Shown: positions 46,998 to 58,469, counted from the first letter of the stretch. The stretch is DNA of 64,000 bases from Crocodylus rhombifer (GCA_038503035.1 JAVSML010024348.1:263383-327382); one strand, 5' to 3'. A program made the numbers and translations. The notes: generated by a model not told the origin, from the sequence alone.

Positions 46998-48240
46998 TAA
47001 GAACCAAGGACTGAACACTGTTATTGATTTTATGGCACATTATATTTTACCCAACTCCTGAGTTCTTTCTACAAAGTTAAGGAGAGAATGACCCTCCTCC
47101 CTTTTAATAAGTCTTGATTTCCCAATATCTTTATATTAAAGGGTCTTTAGTTTGTCATACCATTACATATGTAACTGTTTGCACTTTCAAAAGGGAAAAC
47201 TTTGAGAAATCCAGAAAACTAGTTAGTGAACTCAACTGAACTGAGGGACACAGAGATTTAAATGTGGAAGATGCCTGGAATTTCTTTAAATTAAAGATGC
47301 GAAAACTGTCTGGAACATGTATCCCAAGCAGCTCCAAATGTAACTAAATGAATAATCACTTCAAGAAAGGAATGGAGAAAAAAAGGCTGATCAAAGCCAA
47401 GCCTTAGAGGCTAATAAATGTGAGGCTAAAGTGGAATTGCCAAAAGTCAAGCTGAGTTCAACCTTGCAAAAAATATTAAAGCAAATAGCAAAAGATTCAT
47501 CAACAGCCTAAAAAAAGAGAACAAAGATAAAAGAAGCAGCACTACTATGCAGAAAAGATGGGGTGAAGATAAAAGTAAGCTAGGCCTCTAAGCCCAAATG
47601 AATGCTTTTTAATAAGGCAATTGATGTTGATTATGGGGGCAAAGGGAAGAGAGCTAATGAGAACGAGGGTATGGAAATTGAAATTGCCATATCAGAGATG
47701 AAAGCAAAAGTCCAAGAGCTTAATTGGCTCAAATCAGGAGGCCAGGATAATCTCCATCCCAGAATTTTGAATGAACAGATGCAAGAATTCATAGGTCTGG
47801 CAGCAGATATTTTAATAAATCTATCAGATCAAAATTATGCCATACTTGGGGAACAGCAAGTGTGGGATTCATATTTATGGAGGGGAAAAGTGTTCAAGTG
47901 TCTAAGCTCAGTAGTGGACAAGCAAATTTTGACAGAAGGAAGAGATAGATGGGAAGGTAAATGGAAACGGGTGCAAATGCAACATACATTTCCTGAATGT
48001 CAATTATGCCAGACTAACCAGGCATCCTCCTTTGGTAAAAATAACAGATTTTCTAGGCAGACCAGATGTGGCTGATCTAATCTATCTGGATTTCAGTAAA
48101 TCATTTGATACACCACTAGTAGGTAAGCAATTAAACTGCAGAAACTAGGGATTTGTACAGGTGGGTAAGGAACTGGCTAAGGGTAACAGGGGAAATATTG
48201 GTTAAGCAGAAATATATTTAGAGAAAATGCACTGCTTTGT

Positions 48241-49129
48241 GCAAGATTCTCAGAGACTCCCTTGTTGTCTTGTTTGTCTGACTCCACTACCTAAAAATGT
48301 ACAGTGAGTAAACACAAAGAAAGCTCAAAAATCAATTCATTTTTCAAATTCAAGTAAATATTCATGGAAATTCTTTCGGAGGGTGGGGAGGTAGCCTGAC
48401 CCTAGTTATATTCATGAGCATTTATATAAGTATTTCCCAAACTTTGCGAAATATCGGCTCATCTAATTTTTGACTCAGACTCAGTGCCAGAACACTTCTG
48501 TGAACTAATAAATGTGGCCTAGAAAGACTTGCCAAAATCCTGGTGGGCTTGGGCAGTCCCTTCCTGGCAGAACTGCAATTTAAAGGAATTCTGGAACAAT
48601 CCATCCAGGAAACTAGAGAAAAGGCTCTTTGATGATCTGGTGTGTAAATTTTCAAAATCCTGAGTACATCTGGTCCCAGTCAAAGTCACAGAGAAACACA
48701 ACCTGCATCACTCCCTTCTGAGACTTCTGTCAGGGTGTTTACAGCAGCTGAAGTTAGAGCAGCAGTTGCTGTGAATCTTGTGGATGTTGAATGATGGGGG
48801 ATCTTTGGAGAGCAGTCTGAACTGTCCAGCACAAATCTTAAGGGTCAAATTCTGCCTCTGTGTAATTAGTAAGTTGGATGGGAGAATCTGAGGAGGAAAA
48901 AACTTGCCCTGACATTTTTGTAAGCATCCATCACTGACTTTTCAAGTCATAGGGAGTTCTAAAATTCCAATGCAACAATCAGTTCCTAATTACCTGTGAC
49001 TTGGCTTTCAGTAGAATAGGGCTTAACTCCAGGAAGGTCGGGTTAGAAACTGCATAAAATTAATGTGTGAGTAGGAAGCAGCTAAGGGCCATTGCTCCAT
49101 ATCTCAATTTTGTTCCTGTGGCTAATTGG
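48241..49129. other. Non-coding sequence, nothing recognised
   Basis: No supported feature. Confidence 0.45.
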
Positions 49130-49797
49130 GCGCATATACTTGAGATGCTTTACTACACCTTAGACTTATCCAATGCGCAGAGAAGCATTACCGTCTACAC
49201 ATGCGCTGGACTTACTGTGCATTAAATTAGTCTAATGCACCATTTGCTAGTATCAGCACATGCAGGTAATAAACAGATCATTAGGTAATGCTCAGAAGTG
49301 CACATATAGATGCTGACCAGGATCAATTTTGCTTCTGGTCAGCCCAGTCAGCTTGCTGCCTGGCTAAGCCCCCATGTGGGGGGAGCTGTGCCAGCTGCAG
49401 AGGGAGTTGGCTGCCACTCCTTGCACATCAGGACTGGTCCTCATGTGCACAGGGCTAATAAAGCTGTGCCCATGGGAACACAGCCAGGAGCTAGCTGCCC
49501 CTGCAGCCCCATGTGCACAGGGTAAGAGACAGCTGCCCTTGCAGCTGTCACAGTTTTCCCAGTCCTGTGCACATTGGGACTAGCCCCCATGCCCCTTGCC
49601 AGCCCCTGAACTAGTACCCACGGGAGTCTGGAGCTCCCCCTGACTTGTGCAGGGGACAGAGCAGGGCAGGAGCAGCCCTGGACTGGGCTGCTCCCATTGG
49701 GCACAAATCCATACATGTTCCCAGGTGCAGTTTACTGCCCCTTATTTTACTGCGCAGTAACCTTGCTGTGCATTCATCCATGTGTAGACACACCTAC
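49130..49797. mobile_element. GC-rich palindromic TIR element, copy 2
   Basis: It begins near GGGCGCATATAC and ends TGTGTAGACACACC. The subterminal parts have TTACTGTGCATTAAATTAG and TTTACTGCGCAGTAACC words. The interior (CTCATGTGCACAGGGC, CAGCTGCCCTTGCAGCTG, CCTGTGCACATTGGGAC) matches 39,645-40,250 in order and spacing. Non-coding. Confidence 0.68.
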
Positions 49798-50103
49798 TTA
49801 GCATCATTGTTCATCCCCCTGATACTATGTTTTGGCACAGCATATGAAAAGAGGTGAAAAAAAAAATGGTTTGCCCAGGAAAGGAGAAGCAGACTTTTTT
49901 GTGCTGGCTTTAGGTTATTTTTTAGTGCAAGCAGGCATGCATTCCCACCCCTCACGTGAGAGAACTGGATTTTACACTCATGTTTATTGATGCTCAGGTG
50001 AGTGCAGAACAAAGTGAAGACCTTAAAAAGCATACATAACTAGTCTTTAAAGGCTGATTCCAAAAAGATTTGTAAACAGGATTTTGTGACTTTCACTTTT
50101 GTC

Positions 50104-50690
50104 TTAATATGTGTGCAGCAGCCCCGCCCCATGGACACCCGGCCAGCCATTGCCCTGCTCAAGCTGGCCACACCCGCCAGCCTGTGCAATCTGCCACCTC
50201 TTCAACATGGGCAAGGCCACTGCTGGGCAAGCGATCCTGGAGGCCTGGGGCACACTGTGAAGTGGTAGCTGCGCCCAGGGCTTCCCCCCATGCATCAGAG
50301 CTCTGGCTGGGACCCGCATCCCCATCAGCTGCCCACCCCAGATTTAACCATTCCTAATCCACCTGGTGAGGCTTTCACTCTGTCATGCTCCAGGCCATCA
50401 TTGACCACCACAGCACCTTTACCAACATGAGTGCAGACTGGGCACGCAGTGCCCATGATGCCCACAGCTTCAGCAACTCTACCCTGCCAGCCCTCGTGTT
50501 TTGTCCCAGGACCTCCAGTTCGGCATAGTGGCAGTCCCACCCCCTCCTCACTGGGGACCTTGCCTACCTGCTCCTCCCCTGGCTCATGCTGACCTAAACT
50601 GGCCAGCTGGACCCCCACCAGGCACACTTCAGCTGGTACCTGGGATGGACCCACATGCTGGTGGAGTGCACCCCTTAAAGTCACTGTTAA
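50104..50690 (+). pseudogene. Fossil PIF/Harbinger transposase
   Basis: Decayed frames follow the HARBI1-type transposase in order: RPAIALLKLATPASLC (50,137-50,185), CHLFNMGKATAGQAILEAWG (50,196-50,253, after a frameshift), FPPCIRALAGTRIPISCPP (50,282-50,338), TFTNMSADWARSAHDA-SFSNSTLPAL (50,417-50,490) and GDLAYLLLPWLM then QLDPHQAHFSWYL and MLVEC (50,553-50,672). These hold the helix-turn-helix side and the DDE domain, including GDxAYPLxPWLM and VVECAFG-like signatures. Harbinger transposases cut at TIRs and leave 3-bp TWA duplications. Frameshifts, stops and loss of the 5' part make it non-functional. It plausibly once mobilised the MITE at 46,646. Confidence 0.85.
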
Positions 50691-50992
50691 TCGAGTCTGT
50701 TCCACGTTCTAATTAGAAAGCAGCAGCAGCATCACAGTGTCACATGTATTAATCCTTCACATTTTGAAAATGGTTGCAAGGCACTTTAAGTAAACCTTGT
50801 CGAATGTTTAGATCAAGCATCCTGCAGCCATTTTTAAACATGCAGGTGCTTAGTACATGGGATGGTGAGGCATTTTAATTAGAGTGGCTGCTTGGGAACT
50901 GCTCTAATTAAAACATGCACAGGCAGCCATGATTTCTTTAAGCTCTTGCTTTTTGAACTCCCCCTCCAGAAGTGTCTGCACCGGCATTCTCC
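50691..50992. repeat. 3' end of the Harbinger unit, MITE-like
   Basis: The segment GTCACATGTATTAATCC ... GCCATTTTTAAACATGCAGG ... GCTCTAATTAAAACATGC matches 46,790-46,950 of the MITE in order. It ends near AGTGTCTGCACCGGC. Confidence 0.65.
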
Positions 50993-51363
50993 ATCATCCT
51001 TCTGTGTGAGGCATGTTGGGTTACCAGAGCGAGGTGGGAGAGTGGCTACCTCCTGAGGAGCCCTGACTGCCCGTGTATCTCAGAAGGCAGGCAAGCGGGA
51101 CAGTCAGTCAGCTGCAGGAGGTTTCTCTGGTGAACCCTGAAGTTCATTTTATTACAGCAAAGCCAGCCTCGGAAAGGCCAAAGACTGTCAGCAGCAATGC
51201 TATCCTGAAAGGCTGGCAGTGCTGCAAGAGCACGCTGCGGTAATAAAACACTGCAGAAGATGCAATCATGTAACGGGGGAAGAGATGTGGGGAGAAGGTT
51301 GGGGATGAGCTAGACACCAGCCCTGGAGAGGTGTCTAGCTCCAAATGGCAGCCCCCTAGGAAC

Positions 51364-51450
51364 CAGTGTTTCCTCTTAAGCTGTGCAACTGTGCAGGCAT
51401 GCTTGGCAGTACGGTAAGTGCACCGGCCGTACAGCTTAGTGGGAACGCTG
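51364..51450. mobile_element. Miniature hAT element with perfect 8-bp duplication
   Basis: CTAGGAAC is present directly before (51,356-51,363) and after (51,451-51,458) an 87-bp unit. Its ends CAGTGTTTCCTCTTAAGCTG and CAGCTTAGTGGGAACGCTG are near-complementary. The unit is almost all inverted repeat. Confidence 0.93.
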
Positions 51451-51664
51451 CTAGGAACCTGTATGACTGGCACAGCAGCAGCCTGTGCTCAGGGAGCTTG
51501 TGCTTAGGCAGCCGCAGCAACCTTCACCACCACTGCAGCAGCTCCTCCGCAAGAAGTTAAGCACTCACTTCCCCAAGCACCACCGCCTTTCTCGCCTGCA
51601 TACCAGCCTCTGGCTTCTTTACTATTCATTACAACCAAGAAGAGCACACACCAGCTGCAGATGC

Positions 51665-51810
51665 TTCCTCAGCCTGACAAAGGGTATTTATACCCGAAAG
51701 CTTGCTAAGAAGAATTTTTCCAACTATTTGAGTTGGTCTAATAAAAGATATCAGATTTACCCAAAGAACCTTGTCTGCCTATGTCCTTAGACCAACACAG
51801 CTACCACTTA
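51665..51810. mobile_element. Single-arm foldback family fragment
   Basis: CCTGACAAAGGGTATTTATA, CGAAAGCTTGCTAAGAAG, GTTGGTCTAATAAAAGATAT and ACCAACACAGCTACCAC give the right-arm order of the family at 1,675-2,478. Confidence 0.7.
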
Positions 51811-52884
51811 TATCCCTGTATATGATCTCTAATACATTTGAGACTCATGAAAGTAGGTCCCAAGTCCTGACAGTCATAGCAATGAAATGCTGATTAACTT
51901 ATTGTAATGAATGGTTAAGAGCAAGGTCAAACAGTGAGCTGGAGTTCAACTAGAAATTACCCAAGAAATGTAAACAGACAGTGCCTTGCAAGAACAGATC
52001 AAGTCTTTAGTCACTGTGAACCTGAACAAAACATAAAAAGGCGTGAATGTCATTAGGCCTTGGACAACTGGAAAGACTACCCAACAGGTTACTCAGCACA
52101 CACAATAGTGACAGAGCAGGGGATCGAGGGTACGTGTGAGAAAGCAAGGTTTCAAGGATTGGATGTTAATGACCAGATCATACTTTAATGAAATTTTTAA
52201 CTTCACCTTAGTAAAACTGCCCTCTCTTCAGCAAGAGTTGGCCTGTCTAGGGTTTTGAAGCACAGCATTCTCAGTAAGACAAAAATGAAAATAAAAAAAC
52301 CCCCCAAAGTCTTGTTCAGCTGGAACACGGTCGAGTGATCCTGTTCAAAGACACTTCTGCTGAGTCATGTTGAGATAAAAGTGGGGGCAAGGAGTCAACT
52401 GTTCTGCCTTTATAGCCCCTAATTAAGTAACAGGGCTTGATAGTGCCTAGGCTTAATGACTCGGGTGGTTAAAATAGTCAAGTATATAGGTAGACTGTGA
52501 TGCCCAAGGAAACTTCTGAATAAGCTAGAATTTGTTTGTTAACATCTCTTCTTCAGAAGCACACTATCCCACTATAAATTTACACTGGACCTGATTCTAA
52601 TCCCACTTCCACTGGTGTGAAAGAGGGTGTTTGCAATGAAATCAGAAGCCCTGATATGATAATCTATCTCTCAGCACTCTGTACAGGCCCAGAGGGCTGA
52701 CTAGAAGCGTATGGGACTGGAGCCATATGTGTACAGTTCTGACCTCAAACCAATTTTATACTGGTCGAATTGCTTTGACATCAAGCAAGTTCTCTAGATT
52801 TGGGCCAGAATATAAGAGATAAGAATGTTCTCTGCCCTATAGGGCTTCCTATATAGACCAGACCACTGTGATGTGACATTTCTG
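51811..52884. other. Non-coding sequence, nothing recognised
   Basis: No supported feature. Confidence 0.45.
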
Positions 52885-53200
52885 TCACAGCTTGTCATAG
52901 AGGTGATACCTTTTATTAGACCAACCAGATTTTTGCAAAAAAATCTCTTTAATTGCAAGCTTTTGGGCACAAGCATTCTTCTTCAGGCATAGGAGAAAAG
53001 ATTGTAAAAGTTCTCCTGGGTAGAAATCAGTCTTTTCTTCTATGCCTAAAGAAGGGTGCTTGTGCCCAAAAGCTTGCAATTAAAGACATTTTTTTTGCAA
53101 AAATCTAGTTGGTCTTATAAAAGATATCACCTCTACCACGAGTTCTGATTCCCTTTGCCTCTAGACCAATACGGCTACAACCCAGATACCTGAATACATT
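52885..53200. mobile_element. Foldback element, same family as 1,675-2,478
   Basis: The left arm (GAGGTGATACCTTTTATTAG ... GCAAGCTTTTGGGCACAAGC ... TTCTTCAGGCATAGGAG) and right arm (CTATGCCTAAAGAAGGGTGC ... GCCCAAAAGCTTGCAATT ... AAAAGATATCACCTCTACC) are inverted copies about 130 bp each with a short spacer. The right arm keeps the outer TAGACCAATACGGCTACAAC. Confidence 0.88.
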
Positions 53201-54263
53201 TTTTGGCAGTCTTAATATCAATGGTGACCACTCAGTTTTCTACAGCTGATGTCCTGGGAGGAAGCAAATAACTGAATGTTTCCAGCTGTGCAGTTTCAGT
53301 ATAGCTAACAGAGTTTCTGTTCCAGATTCAGTACTACTACTTCTACTGCTACTATCTGCCACTACAACAGTCTGCTTATTTGATTGTTTCTTGGAGCTGG
53401 ACACGTACATTTCCGATGTACTCACCCCAGCTCCCCTGGTAGTAGTAATACTGCAATCTTTGTTTCAATATTGCAGTTTCTCTTCCTACTGCACACAAGT
53501 CCTTACAATCTCATGTGCCCAGGAGAGGAGATGGAGACTCATTTTCTTTCTCATCTAACTGACTTGTGGTTGTCCAGGAGACACTACTGTCATGTTACAC
53601 AATTTTTCATATTATAATCTCCATGTGACTACCACTGTCCATCATAATTACAGCTGCAGAAAGTGCTGAGCGATCGGTGTGGTGTCTCCTGTGTTTCTTC
53701 TTGTGTTTTTTCTTTTTCTGATGCCTAGTTGTGTCTATAGCCTTCCCTTCACAAACTGTCTCCCCACTCAGACTTCTGTTTTTTCCTTTCTTTTATTTTG
53801 TTTTGTTTTGCTGCTTGCTCAGTTTTCTGAAGGGTTCAGGCTGATAGCAGCCACTGTACTTTGGTGTAGATTTCTGGTAACCATTTCCTTCCCCTGTAAA
53901 AGGGCTTGGTGGACACCCTTTTTTTACCAGGCTTTTCACATCACTTTCTATTGGTCTCTCCAGAAACTATTCTAGATCTATTACTGGATTGACTCTTTGA
54001 TCTGCATCTTTCATAGCTTTCATTGTGTCCACTTTGATTTTGTGTATTTGTCCTTTCAGAAAAAAACAAGGTAGTCTAGACTCTGGACTAGTTGACTGCC
54101 TTGAGTAATGAACTCTGGCTTAATTCCTCCTCTGAGATGAGGATTTGTAGCCATCTCTGCCCATGTTCCTACTCTACTTTGGTAACTATCTCTTCCATAA
54201 TAATGATCACTGTCTCTACTCCTTGATCTATAGCCACTGCTGCAGGTCCATGATGTGCTAACA

Positions 54264-55307
54264 CAGGGGCGGGCAATTATTTAAGGTGGAGGGCTGCTTA
54301 CCAAGTTTGTGCAAGCTGGTGAGGGCTACATGGGTGGCCCAGCCCCTTGACAGGTGCCCCGCCCCCGAGTCACCATCTTGTGACCAGAAGTTCCATCTCC
54401 TAACCCCTGACTTTTGCCACCACAACTCCTTCCCCTTGCCCCCAGAAGTACTCCTTTCAGCAAGGGTTTTGGCATCTCTGAACCAGAAAAATACCAAATT
54501 ATATTCTAAAAGAAAGCATCTAGAACATTCATTAATTAGATTTCCAAAAATATTTTGTCCTGGTTATGTGCTTGTGTAGTATACATAGAGGTGTCTGCAC
54601 AATAGCTTAAAATGAAGTCTTACCCTTGTATACTGTGAGGGGTGGGTATATGTTTGTGGGAGTGTGGGTGTGGGTGTATCTGTGGGGAGTGGATAGGTGT
54701 GGGGGTGTGGGATGAGGGAGCCTGTGGGTGTGTGTGGATATGTGAGGTGTGGGTGGGTATGGCGTTTATGGGGGACCGTCAGGGGGAGGGTGGCTGGGGT
54801 ATGTGAGGGGGTGTGGAGGTCTGTGTCTACGGAAGTGAAAGGGGGGGGTACATGTGTACAGTGGGGTATGTATGTGGGACTCACCCTACAAAGACACACA
54901 CATGTTCTGTCCCTGCCTACACACACACACACACACACACACTCTTCCTGCCTACACACACACACATATTGTCCCTGCCCACACACACATACACTGTCCT
55001 TGCCCATACACACACTTACTGTCCCTGCCTACACACACACACACATACACACACACTCTGCTCCTGTCTACACGCATACACACACACACTCTCTCTCTTT
55101 GCCCCTACCTACACACACCCCCCTCCCATACTCCCCAGGCTGATGATGCAGCCTGGGGCCACATGGTGCTGGAGCACTGTGGGGGCAGGAAGGCAGGGAA
55201 ATGGCTGGGCTGAGGGCGGGGTAGAACTAGGCTGCTCAGTCCTGCCAGATCCCTCTGGGTCCTACTGCCCCAGCTCCTTTCATCTTTGACATATTTTGCC
55301 TGCCCTG
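54264..55307. mobile_element. hAT-like element inserted in the TOPORS pseudogene
   Basis: The left end CAGGGGCGGGCAATTAT and right end ATATTTTGCCTGCCCTG are inverted repeats of the hAT-Charlie type. The interior is largely GT/CA simple repeat. The flanks TGCTAACA and ATCTAAAC only partly agree, so the 8-bp duplication is not convincing and the junction may have been altered by the neighbouring insertion. Confidence 0.7.
54640..55115. repeat. GT-rich then CA-rich compound microsatellite
   Basis: GTGGGTGT-type repeats (54,640-54,860) are followed by (CA)n blocks broken by CTGTCCCTGCC-like spacers at about 54,920, 54,970, 55,020 and 55,060. Long frames here (Cys/Val or His/Thr runs) are artefacts of the repeat. 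Confidence 0.92.
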
Positions 55308-56570
55308 ATCTAAACCCATAACCATACAGAAGCTTGGTGCACATAGATTGGCCTAATAGAGGTACAACTGGTCTGAGATAGCTCTGGATGGATGTGCATT
55401 GAAACTTAATCAATTTAGGTTAGACCAGTGAATTAAACGTCTGTACCAGATGCCCTATTGATTCAAGTTAGATTGCTGTCCTCTGGCACCTCAAGCTCTT
55501 TTGCAGCCCCCCACCACCTTCCCTTACACTAGCACTTGGCCTGTACTTGGCTGCTGTGGTTGAGCACCAGTGGGCCCTGTCCCCAAGCTCTTCCAGAGCC
55601 AAGTCAGCACAGACCCTTTCCACAGTCTCACCTCCTGCTTCCAGCCATCTGTCATCTACAAGCAGGCAGCAGTGGGGCGGGGGGAAGGAGATGTCTGTGT
55701 TCCCTGCACAAGCCTCAGGACCTGGGTACCTGTATCCCCAGACCATGCCCCCACACCCCATCATGAAGCAGCCTGTAATGTACACACAAACCTGACTCAG
55801 AGCCCAGGAAAACCTCTGTGCACAGGCACAGCTGCATGAGCACAACCCTGGCTCCCATACACCCAGCCAAGGCCCCCCTTGCTGCCCCTCATGAGCACAT
55901 CCCACAAATTGCACCCCTGGTTCCTGCACACCACATCTTAGCGGCCAGGCCAGGCACCCTACCACGTGGACTCTAGTATGGACCCATCTTCCCCCTGAGC
56001 AGAAGCTAATGCAGGCAGCTTGCCTTTGGTGGGTTGGGGTAGCAGGGGGCAGAACATCAGGACAGGGCCTCCACAGAGGCAACCCTATGACCTCCATGGC
56101 TTGGCCACCTGGGGTGGTGCAAGGTTTTTTGGGCCACAACTACAGAGTCCCTGAATACTAGGGCAAGGGAGTGTGGGGTGGGGAGGGGGGCACTGACCAT
56201 CCACGGTGGGACAAGCAGGCAGAAACTGTGGGAGCAGGTGTGGCATGGGCTGACACAGCAGGGGCTGGGAGTGTGTTCACCCATACCCAGCAGCCAGGCT
56301 GGGGTGGCCTGGGCACCCAACTGCTCAGCAGTCTCCAGCAGCCCAGGGAGTCCACAGGGCCTGTTGGGAGGCATGCAGGAGTGTCCCCAACCTGGTCGCC
56401 TCAGCCAGTGCAGGCAACCTGTGTGCCTCCCCCCATCCCCCCCACCAAAGAGCAAACGTGTTCTGTTCACTGCCCATGTAAGCTAGGCCACTTACAGAAA
56501 CCCATGTAAGTTAAACTGATTCCTCATCAGGTTATTTGAACATCTGCACCTGGGGATAGTCAGGCTTTCC
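55308..56570. other. Second insertion in the TOPORS pseudogene, unclassified
   Basis: Between the hAT element and the Arg/Ser-rich pseudogene block. GGATGTGCATTGAAACTTAA with ATTTAGGTTAGACC on the left has a weak inverted partner on the right (GGTTATTTGAACATCTGCAC with AAGTTAAACTGATTCC), which suggests a TIR element. The 55,470-56,460 interior is GC-rich with overlapping compositional frames on both strands and no domain. Confidence 0.45.
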
Positions 56571-57639
56571 TAGATAAACTTGTCTCTTACGTCCTTGATC
56601 TCCTTCTGTTTCTTTTACTCCTGTTCCTGCTACTATCTCCTCTTCCTTTCTTAATCAGTCCTTGCCACATTGTTTCTGCTTGTGTCTATGGCTGTAGACA
56701 ACCAGAAGCTTCAGTCCCTAAAGCTGTGAAACTGGATAAACTGTGATTTCTTCACATCCTCACTTTTCCCCTCAGTGACTGACTTCTCAGAATCAGAGGA
56801 CAGCTCAACAACAACTGGTGTTCTCTCAGCTAATGGCTGAACATAATCAACAATGACACAATTGTCTCAAGAAGCATCACTGTCATTGGCTCTGTATTAG
56901 CTTGTGACTATGCTTATGAATCTTCTCCATTTCTACCAGATTTTTCATCAGAAATTCTTGAAGTATCTGAAGGAAAAGTCATGGCAGCACGAACACGTCC
57001 TAAACTGGAATACAGTGGTCCTGCACTTTCATCCTCCCAACAGGCCTCATCAGTACCAGTTGTGGCTGATAATTAAGAGTGGTTTCCTCTAGCATATACA
57101 GGAGCAGGGCAATAACAACTGGCATGCTGGTCATATGCTTCTATTTTAAAAGGACATCAGATAAAACTGATCAATTCATGTAAAATGGTCAGTGCAACGG
57201 AGCTAAAAAGGCTTTAATTCATCAGTGAAGACCTAACTCCTTAGATCATATCTGACTACCTTACTCATGATGATGTGCTGAACAATGCTGACAGAAGAAC
57301 TCTGGGCACAGAGTAGGACAATCAGTTCACCCTTCAGTGGTGGAACTAACCTGACAAGACAAGCAGGGTTCCCACAGAACAAAAAAATCTGCTGAAATGT
57401 CTCTATAGCAACCACTATATTGAACACTTATAATATACAAGCCAGCGTAATACAGATCTCTTCAGAAGTCAATATGTCTTGTCCTTGAGCAAAGGATATT
57501 CTTTACAGATAAAATGGTATGCAACAATGCCTTGGTAACGTAGTGCAGTAATGAAATCTCTACCCACAAGAACTAACAAAAGACCAATTTTCTGAAGACC
57601 TTACTATGTCTTGGATCTCACATAGAAAGAATATGGTAG

Positions 57640-57790
57640 TGTTAGAGTGATGTTATAGCCATGGTGGTCCAGGAATTATGCAAAAGGCAAGGATTTCTTA
57701 GCGTGATATATTTTATTGAACCAGCTACAGGGTAGAATTAGACAGGCTTTTGAATGCAAGACATTCTTCTTCAGGTGAACGGCTAGGCAG
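57640..57790. mobile_element. Foldback family fragment
   Basis: GTTATAGCCATGGTGGTCC, GCAAGGATTTCTTAGCGTGA, TATTTTATTGAACCAGC and CATTCTTCTTCAGGTGAAC are the left-arm order of the family at 30,645 and 1,675. It lies at the 5' limit of the TOPORS homology. Confidence 0.72.
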
Positions 57791-58469
57791 TTTGCACAGT
57801 GGGTATACAGCTTTTTGACCACTCCTGCATTCAACAAAAGCAAAATCTATGAAAGCAACTATCTAAAAAGTCTATGTTGTCACATATGTATAAACACTCT
57901 GGGCACTGTCTGATGCAGCTCACTTGTCAGGTGCTCCACTGTAAGCTCTTCAATTGCAGGGGTCATATTCTCTATACACACATTCAAAGATCAATATTAA
58001 CTTTGCCAAACTTTTCCTGAATAAAAAAGTTATTTGGAAACATAGGAAGCAAATATTTTCTCAAATATAACATGCAGCTTTACCCAAAAACCAGCTGCTA
58101 GAAACTGGCTTGCGCATTACATTTGATAAAGATGGTAAGAGCAGATTCCACTACTAACCAGTGAAAACCAAAAGTAAAATCCTCAGCAATCCACAGGGAG
58201 CAGAATAATGAACAGTCTCAGCTCCCTAGCTGCTACTACTCAGTTACTTACTACAAAGGAATTCATCTTGCTTTTGTTCTGCCTTTCAAAAACAAGGCAT
58301 ATATTATATTCTGGAGTGTGTTGTATGCAAGAAAATACAACACTGAGAAAGCTCCATGGGACTGTTTGCTTAAGATGGGTAAATCAGGTTCTCAGTACTC
58401 AAGTCAGTAGAGCTACCTCGATTTACCCCAGCTCTCAGGCTGGCCCATCAAGTGGCAGAGTATCTAAAG
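57791..58469. other. Non-coding sequence, nothing recognised
   Basis: I searched here on the minus strand for the missing TOPORS RING domain (CPICL...CPLC pattern) and saw nothing similar. Confidence 0.45.

Larger units (their letters stand above)
45360..48240 (+). mobile_element. Decayed CR1/L3-like LINE, plus strand
   Basis: The endonuclease region shows CATTATGGAAGACTTTAACC (from the IMGDFN motif) near 45,980 and CTTTAGACATGGTTTTGG (LDMVLV) near 46,100. RT-side coding resumes at about 47,400: LNWLKSGGQDNLHPRILNE (47,720-47,780) and DVADLIYLDFSKSFDT (48,068-48,115), corresponding to the KS-PDDLHPRVL and YLDFQKAFDTV blocks of CR1. The interval 46,143-47,370 holds later insertions. It is full of stops. 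Confidence 0.75.
53200..57610 (-). pseudogene. TOPORS (pseudogene): TOPORS-like pseudogene, interrupted
   Basis: Reading minus from 57,610, decayed frames follow TOPORS, a nuclear RING-type ubiquitin/SUMO E3 ligase that binds topoisomerase I and p53. Blocks in order: QDI and YRDISA (about 57,390-57,500); NPACLVRLVPPLKGELIVLL and IVQHIIMSKVVRYDL (57,236-57,390); DELKPF, HELISF and YDQHASCYCPAP (57,100-57,235); VIVDYVQPLAERTPVVVELS then SDSEKSVTEGK (56,780-56,865); an Arg/Ser-rich stretch RNRSKRNRRRSRT (about 56,585-56,680); then, past 2.3 kb of inserted repeats, GYRSRSRDSDHYYGRDSYQS (about 54,190-54,250), ERTNTQNQSGHNESYE and SKSQSSNRSR (about 53,975-54,060); and NRSLSGETVCEGKAIDTTRH with KKKKHKKKHRRHH (about 53,670-53,790). 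Stops (after VRYDLRS, FHSFRD) and frameshifts kill it. The RING N-terminus is not seen. The normal gene's coding sequence lies mostly in one exon, so a processed or a duplicated origin cannot be told apart. The last 400 bp are less certain. Confidence 0.88.

Noticed and set aside
54564..55289. Cys/Val-rich and His/Thr-rich frames of ~150 codons
   Set aside because: They are translations of GT and CA microsatellites.
55468..56509. A 223-codon minus frame and several plus frames
   Set aside because: They lie within an insertion in the TOPORS pseudogene, overlap on both strands and have no recognisable domain.
53200..57610. An active TOPORS gene
   Set aside because: In-frame stops, frameshifts, missing RING region and insertions of mobile elements in the coding part exclude a functional product.
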